A stretch of 41,236 bases of DNA, from contig CALMRC010000156.1 in NCBI GenBank assembly GCA_937873275.1, positions 1 through 41,236 on the forward strand, in the 5' to 3' direction. Numbering within the stretch: the first letter of the stretch is position 1; each line of letters starts with the position of its first letter. A program made the translations under genes and the position numbers. The notes beneath the pieces were generated by a model. The model was not told the DNA's origin. It saw nothing but the letters and a program-made list of their open reading frames with translations, and made no database searches. Source of the DNA: an uncultured Spirochaetota bacterium. GTDB lineage: Bacteria > Spirochaetota > Spirochaetia > Treponematales > UBA12059. Below, one piece after another: positions 13,843 to 22,069 of this stretch.

Positions 13843-15279
13843 ATGACCGTTCCGGAACTGCTGGACCGATACCTGTCCGGTGCACTGACCGTGGAAGCCG
13901 CGGCCCGCGCCCGGGCGGAGCGGATCGAGCGCGAGGACCGGGGGGAGGGCGGTCTGCGGAGCCTCCTCCGGCCGAATCCCCGGCTGGCGGAGGACGCCCG
14001 GGCCCTGGACGCCCTGCTCGGGAGCCTCCCGGCGCCGCGGAGGCCGGAGGATCTCCCGGCCCTCCTCGGGGTGCCCGTGGCGGTCAAGGACAACATCGAC
14101 ACGGTCGACCTGGGCTGCACGGCCGGGAGCGTCCTGTTGGAGGGCGTACCGGTGGAGTCGGACGCCCCGGTGGTGACCCGCCTGCGGAGCGCGGGGGCCC
14201 TGATCGTCGGGAAGGCCAACCTGAGCGAGTGGGCCAACTACCGTTCCACCCGCTCCACCTCGGGTTGGAGCTCCGCGGGGGGCCAGACCTTGAATCCCGT
14301 GGACCGGACCCGGACCCCCTGCGGTTCCTCCTCGGGATCCGCATCCGCGGTGCGTGCGGGCCTGGCCCTGTGCGCGGTCGGGACCGAGACGGACGGATCC
14401 ATCCTCTGCCCCGCGGCGACCCAGGGGCTCGTTGGCTTCCGGCCCGCCGTCGGGACGGTCCCCGGGGAGGGAATCGTCCCCATCTCCCCCAGCCAGGATA
14501 CCGCCGGACCCATCGCCCTCACCGTGGAGGACGCTTTCCGTCTCCAGGAGGTCCTGGAGGGGCGGACGGACGCGGCCTCGGGGGTCCGGCCCCGGCCGGA
14601 ACGCATCCCGGCGGGGGAGCTCCGCCTGGGGGTCTTCGATCCCGGCAAGGACATCCACCCCCGGGTAGCCGCCCTATGGCTTCGGGCCCGGGAGCGCCTG
14701 GCCGGGGCCGGGTTCCGCCTGGTCGACCTGCCGCCCCTTGCCGACCCGGACCGGATCGAAGCCGCGGAGGAGACGATCCTGGACTACGAGTTCCCCCGGG
14801 CCCTGGCCCGGTACCTGGCGGAGCGCCGCCCCCGGAGCCCCTTCCGGACCCTGGAGGACCTCCGGCGGGCCAACCTGGAACGGGCGGACGCCGTCCTGGG
14901 TCCCTTCGGCCAGGAGATCTGGGACCGGATCCTCTCCCCCGCCGCCCCGTCGGAGGAGGCCTACCTCCGGGCCAAGGCCGAGGTGGACGACCGTGCCCGG
15001 AGGCGGGGGATCGATCCCTGGTTCGAGGATCCGGGAATCGACGCGGCGATCTGTCCCGCCAACGGCCCCGCCTGGGTGATCGATCCCGTGAACGGCGACC
15101 GGTACACCGGCACCCCGACGCCCCCCGGGGCCGCGGCGGGCTACCCGGGGATCACGGTGCCCATGGGCACCGTGTCCGGGCTCCCGATCGGCCTGTACCT
15201 GCTGGCCCGGCCGGGCGGGGAAGCCCGTCTCTGGAGCGCGGCCGCGGCGGCGGAGCGGGCCCTGGCGGCCGCGACCTAG
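13843..15279 (+). CDS. Amidase signature family enzyme
   Basis: 478 residues. It contains the Ser-cisSer-Lys amidase machinery: catalytic Lys in VPVAVKDNIDT (about residue 84), the Ser/Gly-rich block TPCGSSSGSASAVRAGL carrying the cis-Ser, and GTETDGSILCPA with the acyl-enzyme Ser. The C-terminal part (FEDPGIDAAICPANGPAW, then GYPGITVPMG) is typical of aliphatic amidases and fatty-acid-amide-hydrolase-like bacterial enzymes. It lacks glutamine amidotransferase neighbours (no gatB/gatC), so a stand-alone amide hydrolase is likelier than GatA. Substrate unknown. No signal peptide, so cytoplasmic. Confidence 0.87.
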   Translation: MTVPELLDRYLSGALTVEAAARARAERIEREDRGEGGLRSLLRPNPRLAEDARALDALLGSLPAPRRPEDLPALLGVPVAVKDNIDTVDLGCTAGSVLLEGVPVESDAPVVTRLRSAGALIVGKANLSEWANYRSTRSTSGWSSAGGQTLNPVDRTRTPCGSSSGSASAVRAGLALCAVGTETDGSILCPAATQGLVGFRPAVGTVPGEGIVPISPSQDTAGPIALTVEDAFRLQEVLEGRTDAASGVRPRPERIPAGELRLGVFDPGKDIHPRVAALWLRARERLAGAGFRLVDLPPLADPDRIEAAEETILDYEFPRALARYLAERRPRSPFRTLEDLRRANLERADAVLGPFGQEIWDRILSPAAPSEEAYLRAKAEVDDRARRRGIDPWFEDPGIDAAICPANGPAWVIDPVNGDRYTGTPTPPGAAAGYPGITVPMGTVSGLPIGLYLLARPGGEARLWSAAAAAERALAAAT

Positions 15280-15548
15280 GGAAAGGTCCGGGCGGGCAAG
15301 GCGGGCGATCCCCCGGGCCGACGCGGCCCGAGTACCCTCGGCCCGGACCGGAGCCCCGGAAAAGGATCGGGCCGTCCTTCGGCCTTGCGGCGCCGGGGCG
15401 GCCCGAATATCTGGAAGCGGCTCCGGGAATCAAGCCCGGGACCGCGCGGCATGGATCGGGGCGCCGTATGCGATCCGCATGTCGGCCTCCTTTCCAGGTC
15501 GGTATGGGTCGAGCATACTCCCCCTTCGGGATTCCTGCAAGCGCGTCG

Positions 15549-15583
15549 GGCCGCTTCGCGGCCCGACGGCGGCGAGCGCTCCG
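15549..15583. repeat. 35-bp palindromic repeat, unit 1
   Basis: 33 of 35 bases are identical to 15613-15647. It begins with GGCCGC-TTC-GCGGCC, a strong hairpin, and ends GCGAGCGCTCCG, a second palindrome. This resembles short dispersed intergenic palindromes of the REP type. Confidence 0.65.
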
Positions 15584-15612
15584 CGTTCGCCGAGGTTCCC
15601 GGATCGGCCTGC

Positions 15613-15647
15613 GGCCGCTTCGCGGCCCGACGGTTGCGAGCGCTCCG
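15613..15647. repeat. 35-bp palindromic repeat, unit 2
   Basis: Same orientation as unit 1, 64 bp further on; it differs at two adjacent positions (CG to TT) between the hairpin and the second palindrome. Confidence 0.65.
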
Positions 15648-15666
15648 GGGACCCGCGGGTAGCTCC

Positions 15667-15695
15667 TTGACGCGGGAATGCGGTCCCCCGATACT
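15667..15695 (+). promoter_or_regulatory. Predicted promoter of the receiver-domain gene
   Basis: TTGACG (15667-15672) and GATACT (15690-15695), spacer 17 bp, about 33 bp before ATG 15728. Confidence 0.65.
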
Positions 15696-15727
15696 TCGAC
15701 GGAAACCGGATAGAGGAGAGCGCCGAC

Positions 15728-16147
15728 ATGGTCCCGACATCCGCCCCCGAGGCGATCCTCTGCGTCGATGACGAGGGCATCATCTTGATGCACCTGGTCA
15801 TGCTGCTCCAGCGGAGGTACGGGGACCGCTATCGGTACGGGCGGGCGGCCGGCGCGGAGGAAGCCCGGGTCGTCCTCGAGAGGTTCGAGGCCGAGGGTGT
15901 CAAGGTCGTCCTGGTGCTGTCCGACTGGCTGATGCCCGGCCTTTCGGGGGATGCCTTCCTGAAGGCGTTGAAGTCGGAGCGGCCGGGGATCCGGGCGATC
16001 CTCGTCTCCGGCAAGTCCGACGAGGAGGAGATCCGCAGGCTCTGCGAGGAGGCGGGACTCTCGGGCTTCCTGTCCAAGCCGATTTCCTCGGAGGAGCTGT
16101 TCGCCCTGATCGACCGGATCGAGGGTGAGCGCCGCTCCCCCGCCTAG
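15728..16147 (+). CDS. Stand-alone response regulator receiver protein
   Basis: 139 residues, a single CheY-like receiver domain without output domain. The acidic pocket is CVDDEG (Asp 14-15), the phospho-acceptor is Asp66 in LVLSDWLMPGLSG, and the conserved Lys117 lies in FLSKPIS. It probably relays phosphate or binds a partner rather than DNA. GAGGAGAG precedes ATG 15728. The convergent histidine kinase gene shares its stop (CTAG 16144-16147), so the two are natural candidates for a signalling pair, although they are not co-transcribed. Confidence 0.9.
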   Translation: MVPTSAPEAILCVDDEGIILMHLVMLLQRRYGDRYRYGRAAGAEEARVVLERFEAEGVKVVLVLSDWLMPGLSGDAFLKALKSERPGIRAILVSGKSDEEEIRRLCEEAGLSGFLSKPISSEELFALIDRIEGERRSPA

Positions 16148-17493
16148 ACCCGCGCCTCGTACAGACCGTCCCGAAAGGATACGACCCATTCGGTGCCCGG
16201 CCCGGACTTGAACTCGACCTTCCCGCGAAGCTGGTACTCGATCAGGGAAACCACCGTGCGGAGCCCGAGACGCGCGTCCCGATCCAGGTCGAAGCCGGGG
16301 GGAAGACCCCTTCCGTCGTCGACTACCCGGAGTTCGATCCGGCCTCCCTCCCCCCGGGCGAGCCCGACCCGCACGGCTCCCGCCCGACCCGCCGGGAAGG
16401 CGTGCTTGACGGCGTTCACGACGAGTTCGTTCAAGGCCAGTCCGCAGGGGATGGCGGTATCCAGGAGGCACACGATGCCTCCCTCCACCTCCACGCGTAA
16501 ATCGAGAACCTTCCGGGTGTCCAGGACGCCGTCGCGGATTCCGCCGACGAGGTCCTCGACGTACTCGCCCAGGTCGATGCGGGACAGATCCTTGGACTCG
16601 TACAGCTTCTGGTGGACAAGGGCCATGGACTTGATCCGGCCCACCATCTCCTTCATCACATCCCGGGTTCCCTCGTCCTCGGATATCAAGGCCTGCATGT
16701 CCAGCAGGGAGGCGATCACCTGCATGTTGTTCTTGGTCCGGTGGTAGACCTCCTGGAGTAGGATCTCCTTTTCCCGGAGGGATCGGCGGACGGCCTCCTC
16801 GCTTTCCCGGAGCTCCTCCATCGCACGCACCTCGTCGGCCCGGGCCTCCGCCACGCCGCGTTCCATGGCGTTGAAGGCGTCCGTCAAGGTCTCCAGCTCG
16901 TCCCCCCGGGGTCTCGCGTTCAGGCGAAGGGGTTCCCGGACCCGTCCGGGAACGAAGCCCCGTACGTGGGCCGCAATCCGTTCGAGCCGTCGGGTGACCA
17001 TCCTCTCGAAGAGCAGGAAGACCAGGAGGGAGGCCAGGATCATCAGGGAAGCCTGCACGGCCAGGGACCGGAGGATCTCCGCCCGAAGGTCCCCGACGAG
17101 CTTGCCCAGGTCGACCTGGACTTCCAGGATCCCCAGGGGAATCTCCCGTCCTCCGTAGGGGTAGAGCAGGGGAAAGCGTTCGGACCGGCTCTCGGGCTTC
17201 ATGCCGCCGGAGAAGAAGATCCGGCCCTCCTGGTCCGTCACCGACACGAAGTTGACGTAGGGGAACAGGGCCATCCCGTCCACCAGGATCCGGAGCTGGT
17301 CGGTGTCGGAACTCCACAGGGCCGAGAGCAAGGCCGGGGTCTGGGCGGACCGGAGACGCTCAATCTCCTCGATCGCGGATTGTGTCCGCCTTCGGTAATA
17401 CCAGAAGTACTGCAAGGTGGCCGCGGCGGCCACGAGTACGAGGCAGGCCAGGAGCATCCTCCGGAACGCCCGGGAACCGATACGGCCGGCCAT
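16144..17493 (-). CDS. Membrane sensor histidine kinase, HisKA_2/HWE-like
   Basis: 449 residues. TM1 is about 12-32, then a periplasmic domain of some 110 residues, TM2 about 147-163, a HAMP-like linker (about 165-220) with coiled coil to 245, and the phospho-acceptor His251 in EVYHRTKNNMQVIASLL, the hallmark of the HisKA_2 subfamily. The ATPase domain has the N box (ALNELVVNAVKHAF), a G1 motif (VVDDGRGLPPG) and a terminal G2-like segment (RLGLRTVVSLIEYQLRGKVEF). The gene for a solute-binding-like protein ends 4 nt upstream, so that protein may present a ligand to the periplasmic domain. The convergent receiver protein is a possible target. Confidence 0.9.
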   Translation of the reverse strand: MAGRIGSRAFRRMLLACLVLVAAAATLQYFWYYRRRTQSAIEEIERLRSAQTPALLSALWSSDTDQLRILVDGMALFPYVNFVSVTDQEGRIFFSGGMKPESRSERFPLLYPYGGREIPLGILEVQVDLGKLVGDLRAEILRSLAVQASLMILASLLVFLLFERMVTRRLERIAAHVRGFVPGRVREPLRLNARPRGDELETLTDAFNAMERGVAEARADEVRAMEELRESEEAVRRSLREKEILLQEVYHRTKNNMQVIASLLDMQALISEDEGTRDVMKEMVGRIKSMALVHQKLYESKDLSRIDLGEYVEDLVGGIRDGVLDTRKVLDLRVEVEGGIVCLLDTAIPCGLALNELVVNAVKHAFPAGRAGAVRVGLARGEGGRIELRVVDDGRGLPPGFDLDRDARLGLRTVVSLIEYQLRGKVEFKSGPGTEWVVSFRDGLYEARV

Positions 17494-17497
17494 GGTA

Positions 17498-18214
17498 TCA
17501 GAGACCGCCCAGGACGGAATCCACGATCCGACGCCAGGTCCCGTCCGCCTTCATGGACTTGAGGGCGGACGCCAGTCGGGGGACCAGGTCCCGGTGCCGG
17601 GCGTTCAGGTAGAGGAACATCTCCGTGGTCGCCAGGGGCGGGCCGAGTTGGTAGACCCCTTCGAGTCCGCGGTCCCGGATCCACACCCGGCCCTGCAGGG
17701 CCTCATACACGATGATGTCCACCCGACCGTGGAGGAGCATCTCGAAGAGGGCCTGGTCGTCCTTGACCCGGGTCACGGTCTTCATGCTCGCGGTGGCCGC
17801 CTCGGGGTTCTTCCAGCCACGGATGAAGGCGACGCTGTAGGTTGCCAGGCTCGGATATCCGGAGATCTTCATGGAGGGATCCCGTCCGAAGGCCGCGAAT
17901 TCGTAGTCACACACGGATTCGGGCACCATGACGAGATTGGGGTACCCGGACTCGACTCCGGCCACCTTGACATAGAGTCCGTCGTCGATCCCCTGGTTCA
18001 CGTTGAGTACCGCCCTCTCCGAGGGCAGGGGGGTGATCCGGACGGCCAGCCCGATTCTTCGGAAGGCTTCCCGCAGGATCCGGTCCTCGAAGCCTCGGCC
18101 GTCCGGTGTCGACCGGGGATAGACGTCGTCGGTTACAAGGCTCAGGGTCTGGGCTCCCAGGAGCGCGCCGGCCAAGCCGAAGGCCAGGACTAGATGGACC
18201 CTTCGTGGGAACAT
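17498..18214 (-). CDS. Periplasmic solute-binding-like protein (SBP_bac_3 type)
   Basis: 238 residues with an N-terminal signal peptide (LVLAFGLAGALLGAQ). The mature region follows the bacterial extracellular solute-binding family 3 pattern: LSLVTDDVYP, GFEDRILREAFRRIGLAVRITPLPSERAVLNVNQGIDDG, then DDQALFEMLLHGRVDIIVYEALQG, and a C-terminal LASALKSMKADGTWRRIVDSVL. No transporter genes are adjacent. It is instead followed after 4 nt by a sensor kinase gene, so a sensory role as kinase co-receptor is more likely than uptake. The ligand is unknown; amino-acid-like molecules are usual for the family. Confidence 0.82.
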   Translation of the reverse strand: MFPRRVHLVLAFGLAGALLGAQTLSLVTDDVYPRSTPDGRGFEDRILREAFRRIGLAVRITPLPSERAVLNVNQGIDDGLYVKVAGVESGYPNLVMVPESVCDYEFAAFGRDPSMKISGYPSLATYSVAFIRGWKNPEAATASMKTVTRVKDDQALFEMLLHGRVDIIVYEALQGRVWIRDRGLEGVYQLGPPLATTEMFLYLNARHRDLVPRLASALKSMKADGTWRRIVDSVLGGL

Positions 18215-18309
18215 GGTTTACGCCCCCCGCATTCCGTATTCTAATCCACAGGACGGCGAATATCCATCGAACCGGCGCGCATTCCGGCCGAGAACCCCGT
18301 CCGGAGGGC

Positions 18310-19350
18310 TCAGCCCTCGGGTTTCCTCTTCCGGGAGCGCTCCTGCTTTTCCCGGTACATGGCTTCGTCGGCCTTCCGCAGGAGGCTCTCCTCGTCGGTT
18401 CCGTCGTCCGGGTAGACCGCGGCCCCGACGCTGGCGGTGACGGAGATCTCGGCGTCCCCGACGTCGACGGGCGCCGCGATCGCGGCCCGCACCTTGGCGG
18501 CCACCGCGTCCGCGTCCTCCGTCCGGCCGATCCCCAGGGCGAAGGCGGTGAACTCGTCCCCCCCGATCCGTCCCGCACCGTCGGATTCCCGGAGCGTCCG
18601 TTCGAGGCGGCGGGCGGTCTCGCGCAGCACCGTATCTCCGGCGGCATGTCCGTAGCTGTCGTTCACGGGCTTGAAGTCGTCCAGGTCGATGTAAAGGAGG
18701 GCCAGCTTGTTCTTCTCTCTCCGGGTGACGGCCAGGGCCTTTCCTAGGAGCTCCGAGAAAAGAGCCCGATTGGGGAGTCCCGTCAGGGCGTCGTGCTGGG
18801 CCATGCGTCGCAGGACCTCGGCCTGCTCCTTGCTCTCCGTGATGTCCACGGAGACCCCGAGGATGGCGGGTTTCTCCCAGTCCGGGTGCCGATAGGGGAT
18901 CTTGGTGGTCTGGAACCACCCCGGGCTTCCGTCGGGACGGGGGGCCCGCTCCTCCGGAACGAACAACGGTTTCCCGGTGCGCAGGATCTCCCGGTCCTCC
19001 TCGATGAACCGGGCGGTCTCCTCCGGGGTCGCGCCGTAGTCTTCATTCGTCTTTCCCACGACTTCCTCGGGCGCCGCCCCGAAGATCCGGGCGAACAGGC
19101 GGTTCACCAGGATGAAGTGCCCCGAGTCGTCCTTGGCGTAGATGTAGGCGGGCATGGTGTCGATCACCAGCCGGAGGTGCTCGGAGTGCCGCCGAAGCCG
19201 CTCGCTCAGGTCGACCAGCTCGGATTCCCGGACCTGCAGGTTCCGGCGAAGGCGCCGGAGGCGGGCATGGAACCAGAGGGCCGAGACCAGGAAGGCCGCG
19301 GCCGCGGCGGTCAGGGCCGCGAGGATCCCGGGAAACGGCGCTGCGGCCAC
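18310..19350 (-). CDS. PAS-GGDEF diguanylate cyclase, membrane-anchored
   Basis: 346 residues: one N-terminal membrane helix (about 7-27), a short coiled coil, a PAS domain (about 55-175, ending SVDITESKEQAEVLRRMAQHD) and a GGDEF domain. The active site is intact (GRIGGDEFTAF), and an RxxD inhibitory site (RESD) lies exactly five residues upstream, predicting product feedback by c-di-GMP. The start is GTG at 19350 with GGAAGGA upstream. The HIT gene ends 3 nt before, and pckG lies beyond it, so the cyclase is probably in the same transcript. The signal sensed by the PAS domain is unknown. Confidence 0.92.
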   Translation of the reverse strand: MAAAPFPGILAALTAAAAAFLVSALWFHARLRRLRRNLQVRESELVDLSERLRRHSEHLRLVIDTMPAYIYAKDDSGHFILVNRLFARIFGAAPEEVVGKTNEDYGATPEETARFIEEDREILRTGKPLFVPEERAPRPDGSPGWFQTTKIPYRHPDWEKPAILGVSVDITESKEQAEVLRRMAQHDALTGLPNRALFSELLGKALAVTRREKNKLALLYIDLDDFKPVNDSYGHAAGDTVLRETARRLERTLRESDGAGRIGGDEFTAFALGIGRTEDADAVAAKVRAAIAAPVDVGDAEISVTASVGAAVYPDDGTDEESLLRKADEAMYREKQERSRKRKPEG

Positions 19351-19353
19351 GCT

Positions 19354-19734
19354 CTAGTCCTTCCCGCCCGAGCGTCGGCCCAGCACGCGCCGCACTCCGC
19401 CCCTGGGATGCTCGGTGTCCCCGACCCTGCGGGGTATCACGTGGAAGTGGCAGTGGAAGACGGTCTGGCCCGCCGCCCGGCCCGCGTTGACGCCGATGTT
19501 GAAGCCCTCCACGGAGGGGTCCAGCTCCAGGACCTTCTCGCGGATTTTCCGGATGAGGTCATCGCAGGCCAACAGGTCCTCCCGCGACAGGTCGAAGTAA
19601 TCCACCGCGTGACGCTTGGGGATCACCAGGGCGTGGAATCGGGTCACCGGCAGGGCGTCCCAGAGGGCCAGGGCTCCCTCGTTCTCGAGGAAGGCCCCGG
19701 CCCGGGCGGGGCCGCAGAACACGCAGCCGTCCAC
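19354..19734 (-). CDS. HIT family nucleotide hydrolase/transferase
   Basis: 126 residues. The histidine triad is HCHFHVIPRR (about residues 94-103), with the upstream family block FHALVIPKRHAVDYFDL and the N-terminal zinc-like CVFC. HIT proteins hydrolyse or transfer nucleoside monophosphates (for example AMP-lysine or Ap4A-type substrates). The start is GTG at 19734 with AGGAGGAG directly upstream. It lies 12 nt after pckG and 3 nt before the diguanylate cyclase gene. Confidence 0.93.
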   Translation of the reverse strand: MDGCVFCGPARAGAFLENEGALALWDALPVTRFHALVIPKRHAVDYFDLSREDLLACDDLIRKIREKVLELDPSVEGFNIGVNAGRAAGQTVFHCHFHVIPRRVGDTEHPRGGVRRVLGRRSGGKD

Positions 19735-19746
19735 CGTCTCCTCCTC

Positions 19747-21603
19747 CTAATCCTCGGTGGGCTCGAGGGGGGCCTCGTTGAATTCCCAGTGTTCCGGAGA
19801 CCTCCAGATGGCCGAGAGGGTGAGCTCCCGGATGAAGATGAGCTCCTTGGGCAAGCGGTCGTACAATTTGGTGAAGAGCTCCTCGTGGGACAAAAGTTCC
19901 CCGACCCACTGGTCCCGGTCCACGGACATGAGCTCCTTGAACCGGGTTTCCCCGAAGTCCTCCATGCCCTTCCAGCTGAGATCCTCGTACCGGGGCATCC
20001 ATCCCAGGGGGCTCTCCACGCCCTTGCCGTGGTTGTTCGCCCGCTCCACGATCCACTTGAGCACCCGGATGTTCTCCCCGAATCCGGGCCAGAGGAAGTT
20101 GCCGTCCTTGTCCTTGCGGAACCAGTTGACCCCGAAGATCCGGGGCGGGCTCTTGATCATCCGTCCGAAGCGGAGCCAGTAGTTGAAGTACGCCGCCATG
20201 TGGTACCCGCAGAAGGGAAGCATGGCGAAGGGGTCCCGTCGGATGAGTCCGACGGCGCTGGAAGCCGCCGCGGTGGTCTCGGAGCCCAGGGTGGCCGCCA
20301 GGTAGACCCCGTACATCCAGTTGAAGGCCTGGTAGACCAGGGGGAAGAGGGTGGAGCGTCGTCCGCCGAAGACGATGGCCTTGATCGGCACCCCCGCAGG
20401 GTTCTCCCAGTCCGGGTCGATGGAGGGGCACTGCCGGGCCGGGGCCGTGAACCGGGCGTTGGGATGGGCCGCGGGCTTCCCGGAGGCCGGATCCCAGGGT
20501 TTGCCCTGCCAGTCGATGAGGCCTTCGGGCGGAGTCTTGGTCATCCCCTCCCACCAGACGTCCCCGTCCGGGGTGAGGGCCACGTTCGTGAAGATGGAGT
20601 TCGCCCGGATGGTGGCCATCGCGTTGGGGTTGGATTTCTCCGAGGTCCCCGGGGCCACCCCGAAGTACCCCGCCTCGGGATTGATCGCCCGGACCTGGCC
20701 CGTGGAGTCCGGCTTGAGCCAGGCGATGTCGTCCCCCACGGTGGTCACCTTCCAGCCCTCGAAGGCCGGGGGCGGGATCAACATGGCGAAGTTGGTCTTT
20801 CCGCAGGCGCTGGGGAAGGCGGCGGCCACGTAGGTCTTCTCGCCCTCCGGGGACTCGACCCCCAGGATCAGCATGTGTTCCGCCAGCCAGCCCTGGTCCC
20901 GGGCGATGACGGAGGCGATCCGCAGGGCGAAGCATTTCTTGCCCAGGAGGGCGTTGCCGCCGTAACCCGAGCCGTAGGACCAGATCTCCCGGGTTTCCGG
21001 GAAATGGACGATGTATTTCCGTTCCCGGTCGCAGGGCCAGCTCACGTCCTCCTGCCCGGGGGCGAGGGGAGCCCCCACGGAGTGGACGCAGGGCACGAAC
21101 TCGCCCCGGTCCCCCAGGACCTCCAGGGCTGCCCGACCCATCCGGGTCATGATGCGCATGTTGGCCACGACGTAGCCGGAATCGGTGATCTCCACGCCGA
21201 TGTGGGACAGGGGAGAGCCCAGGGGACCCATGCTGAAGGGGATGACGTACATCGTCCGTCCCCGCATGCACCCGTCGAAGAGTCCCCGGAGGATCTCCTT
21301 CATCTCCTTGGGGTCCTTCCAGTTGTTCGTGGGGCCCGCCTCCACCTTGCGCCGGGAGCAGATGAAGGTGCGGTCCTCCACCCGGGCCACGTCCCCCGGA
21401 TCGGACCGGGCCAGGAAGCTGCCGGGCCGCTTTTCGGGGTTCAGGGGGATGAAGGTGCCCGATGCGACGAGGTCCGCGCAGATCCGGCCGTTTTCCTCGT
21501 CGGAGCCGTCGCACCAATGGATCCGGTCGGGCTTGCAGAGGGCCGCGATCTGCGCGACCCAAGCCTTGAGGCCCTCGTGCCTCACGTAGGCGGGGAAATC
21601 CAT
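19747..21603 (-). CDS. pckG: Phosphoenolpyruvate carboxykinase, GTP-dependent
   Basis: 618 residues, the usual length for GTP-PEPCK. It interconverts oxaloacetate + GTP and phosphoenolpyruvate + CO2 + GDP in the cytoplasm. Visible signatures are [13 protein letters not shown] (P-loop, kinase-1a, about residues 270-282), the Mn2+/oxaloacetate region [29 protein letters not shown], and the C-terminal [17 protein letters not shown] 21603 is chosen over an in-frame extension to 21849 because GGAGGA precedes it and a TATAAT-like box lies at 21655-21650. It heads a probable operon with the HIT and GGDEF genes. In an anaerobe it may run in the carboxylating direction (inference). Confidence 0.96.
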   Translation of the reverse strand: MDFPAYVRHEGLKAWVAQIAALCKPDRIHWCDGSDEENGRICADLVASGTFIPLNPEKRPGSFLARSDPGDVARVEDRTFICSRRKVEAGPTNNWKDPKEMKEILRGLFDGCMRGRTMYVIPFSMGPLGSPLSHIGVEITDSGYVVANMRIMTRMGRAALEVLGDRGEFVPCVHSVGAPLAPGQEDVSWPCDRERKYIVHFPETREIWSYGSGYGGNALLGKKCFALRIASVIARDQGWLAEHMLILGVESPEGEKTYVAAAFPSACGKTNFAMLIPPPAFEGWKVTTVGDDIAWLKPDSTGQVRAINPEAGYFGVAPGTSEKSNPNAMATIRANSIFTNVALTPDGDVWWEGMTKTPPEGLIDWQGKPWDPASGKPAAHPNARFTAPARQCPSIDPDWENPAGVPIKAIVFGGRRSTLFPLVYQAFNWMYGVYLAATLGSETTAAASSAVGLIRRDPFAMLPFCGYHMAAYFNYWLRFGRMIKSPPRIFGVNWFRKDKDGNFLWPGFGENIRVLKWIVERANNHGKGVESPLGWMPRYEDLSWKGMEDFGETRFKELMSVDRDQWVGELLSHEELFTKLYDRLPKELIFIRELTLSAIWRSPEHWEFNEAPLEPTED

Positions 21604-21689
21604 GGAATCCTCCGTTTGTTGCGTCGCGCGGGGGTTGCGCGATACGAGGATTATATAAGGAAATGACGGAAAGGGGGGAAAGAATCTAC

Positions 21690-21943
21690 AGACCGGTTCC
21701 CGCTCGTTCCGGTACCGGAGGAGCCGGAAATCCCGATGCTTTCCCGCGTTCTCGAACCGGAAGGTGGAGGATCCCTCTTTCCTCCTCTCGGCTATGGCAT
21801 GGAGCACCTCCGTGCAGCGGCCGGTCCCCATGTACGTGAACAGGTTCACGCTTCGTTCCTTCGGCAGGAGGAAGGAGAACGAGGTCAGGGCGCGCCACGA
21901 CCGCTATCAGGAAGTACGGAATTCCCCGGAGGGTCCAAGAGAT
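21690..21943 (-). pseudogene. Possible remnant of a coding sequence
   Basis: One minus-strand frame gives a protein-like segment with GC-rich third positions, including [21 protein letters not shown] and [13 protein letters not shown]. It ends without a stop of its own and runs in frame into pckG. Neither a clear start codon nor a family is recognisable. I read it as a decayed gene fragment; it may equally be chance. Confidence 0.3.
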
Positions 21944-22007
21944 TCGGAAGCCGGACCGTATTGTTTTGACGTTATCCCCCGCCGAGCTGTCGTCCCGGAG
22001 TGTTGTT

Positions 22008-22021
22008 GACCTGTACAGGTC
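22008..22021. promoter_or_regulatory. Perfect 14-bp palindrome in the araB promoter
   Basis: GACCTGTACAGGTC is fully self-complementary and covers the probable -35 box, so a bound regulator would compete with RNA polymerase. The cognate factor is unknown; the GntR gene downstream is a candidate. Confidence 0.55.
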
Positions 22022-22040
22022 TGGGATAAGGATATATACT
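22012..22040 (+). promoter_or_regulatory. Predicted araB promoter
   Basis: TGTACA (22012-22017) and TATACT (22035-22040), spacer 17 bp. The -35 lies inside the palindrome at 22008-22021. Confidence 0.5.
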
Positions 22041-22069
22041 GCTGTCGAACATCATACATTGGAGATCAT

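Larger units (their letters stand above)
15280..15727. other. Intergenic region, 448 bases, with GC-rich repeats
   Basis: Apparent ORFs here lack ribosome-binding sites and read as low-complexity Arg/Gly/Pro shadow products. What can be seen is a pair of 35-bp direct repeats (15549 and 15613), each starting with a GGCCGC...GCGGCC hairpin, and a promoter for the receiver gene at its right end. Confidence 0.65.
21604..22069. other. 466-base intergenic region upstream of pckG and araB
   Basis: It contains the pckG ribosome-binding site and a TATAAT-like -10 (minus strand, 21655-21650), a possible gene remnant on the minus strand (about 21690-21943), and the araB promoter with a 14-bp palindrome. 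Composition is less GC-rich than the surrounding genes. Confidence 0.6.

Noticed and set aside
13843-15279. GatA subunit of the tRNA amidotransferase
   Set aside because: The amidase core fits, but no gatB/gatC genes are adjacent and the surrounding motifs are closer to stand-alone amidases.
15152-17317. A 721-residue minus-strand open frame
   Set aside because: It overlaps the amidase end, receiver gene and kinase gene in another frame, and its product is Gly/Pro/Arg-rich with no domains. It is a shadow of high GC content.
18793-21666. A 957-residue plus-strand open frame
   Set aside because: It runs antisense to the PAS-GGDEF, HIT and pckG genes, all of which have clear motifs; its own product has none.
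21604-21849. N-terminal extension of PEP carboxykinase
   Set aside because: GGAGGA just before ATG 21603, a -10-like box inside the extension and the normal family length at 618 residues all favour the shorter protein.
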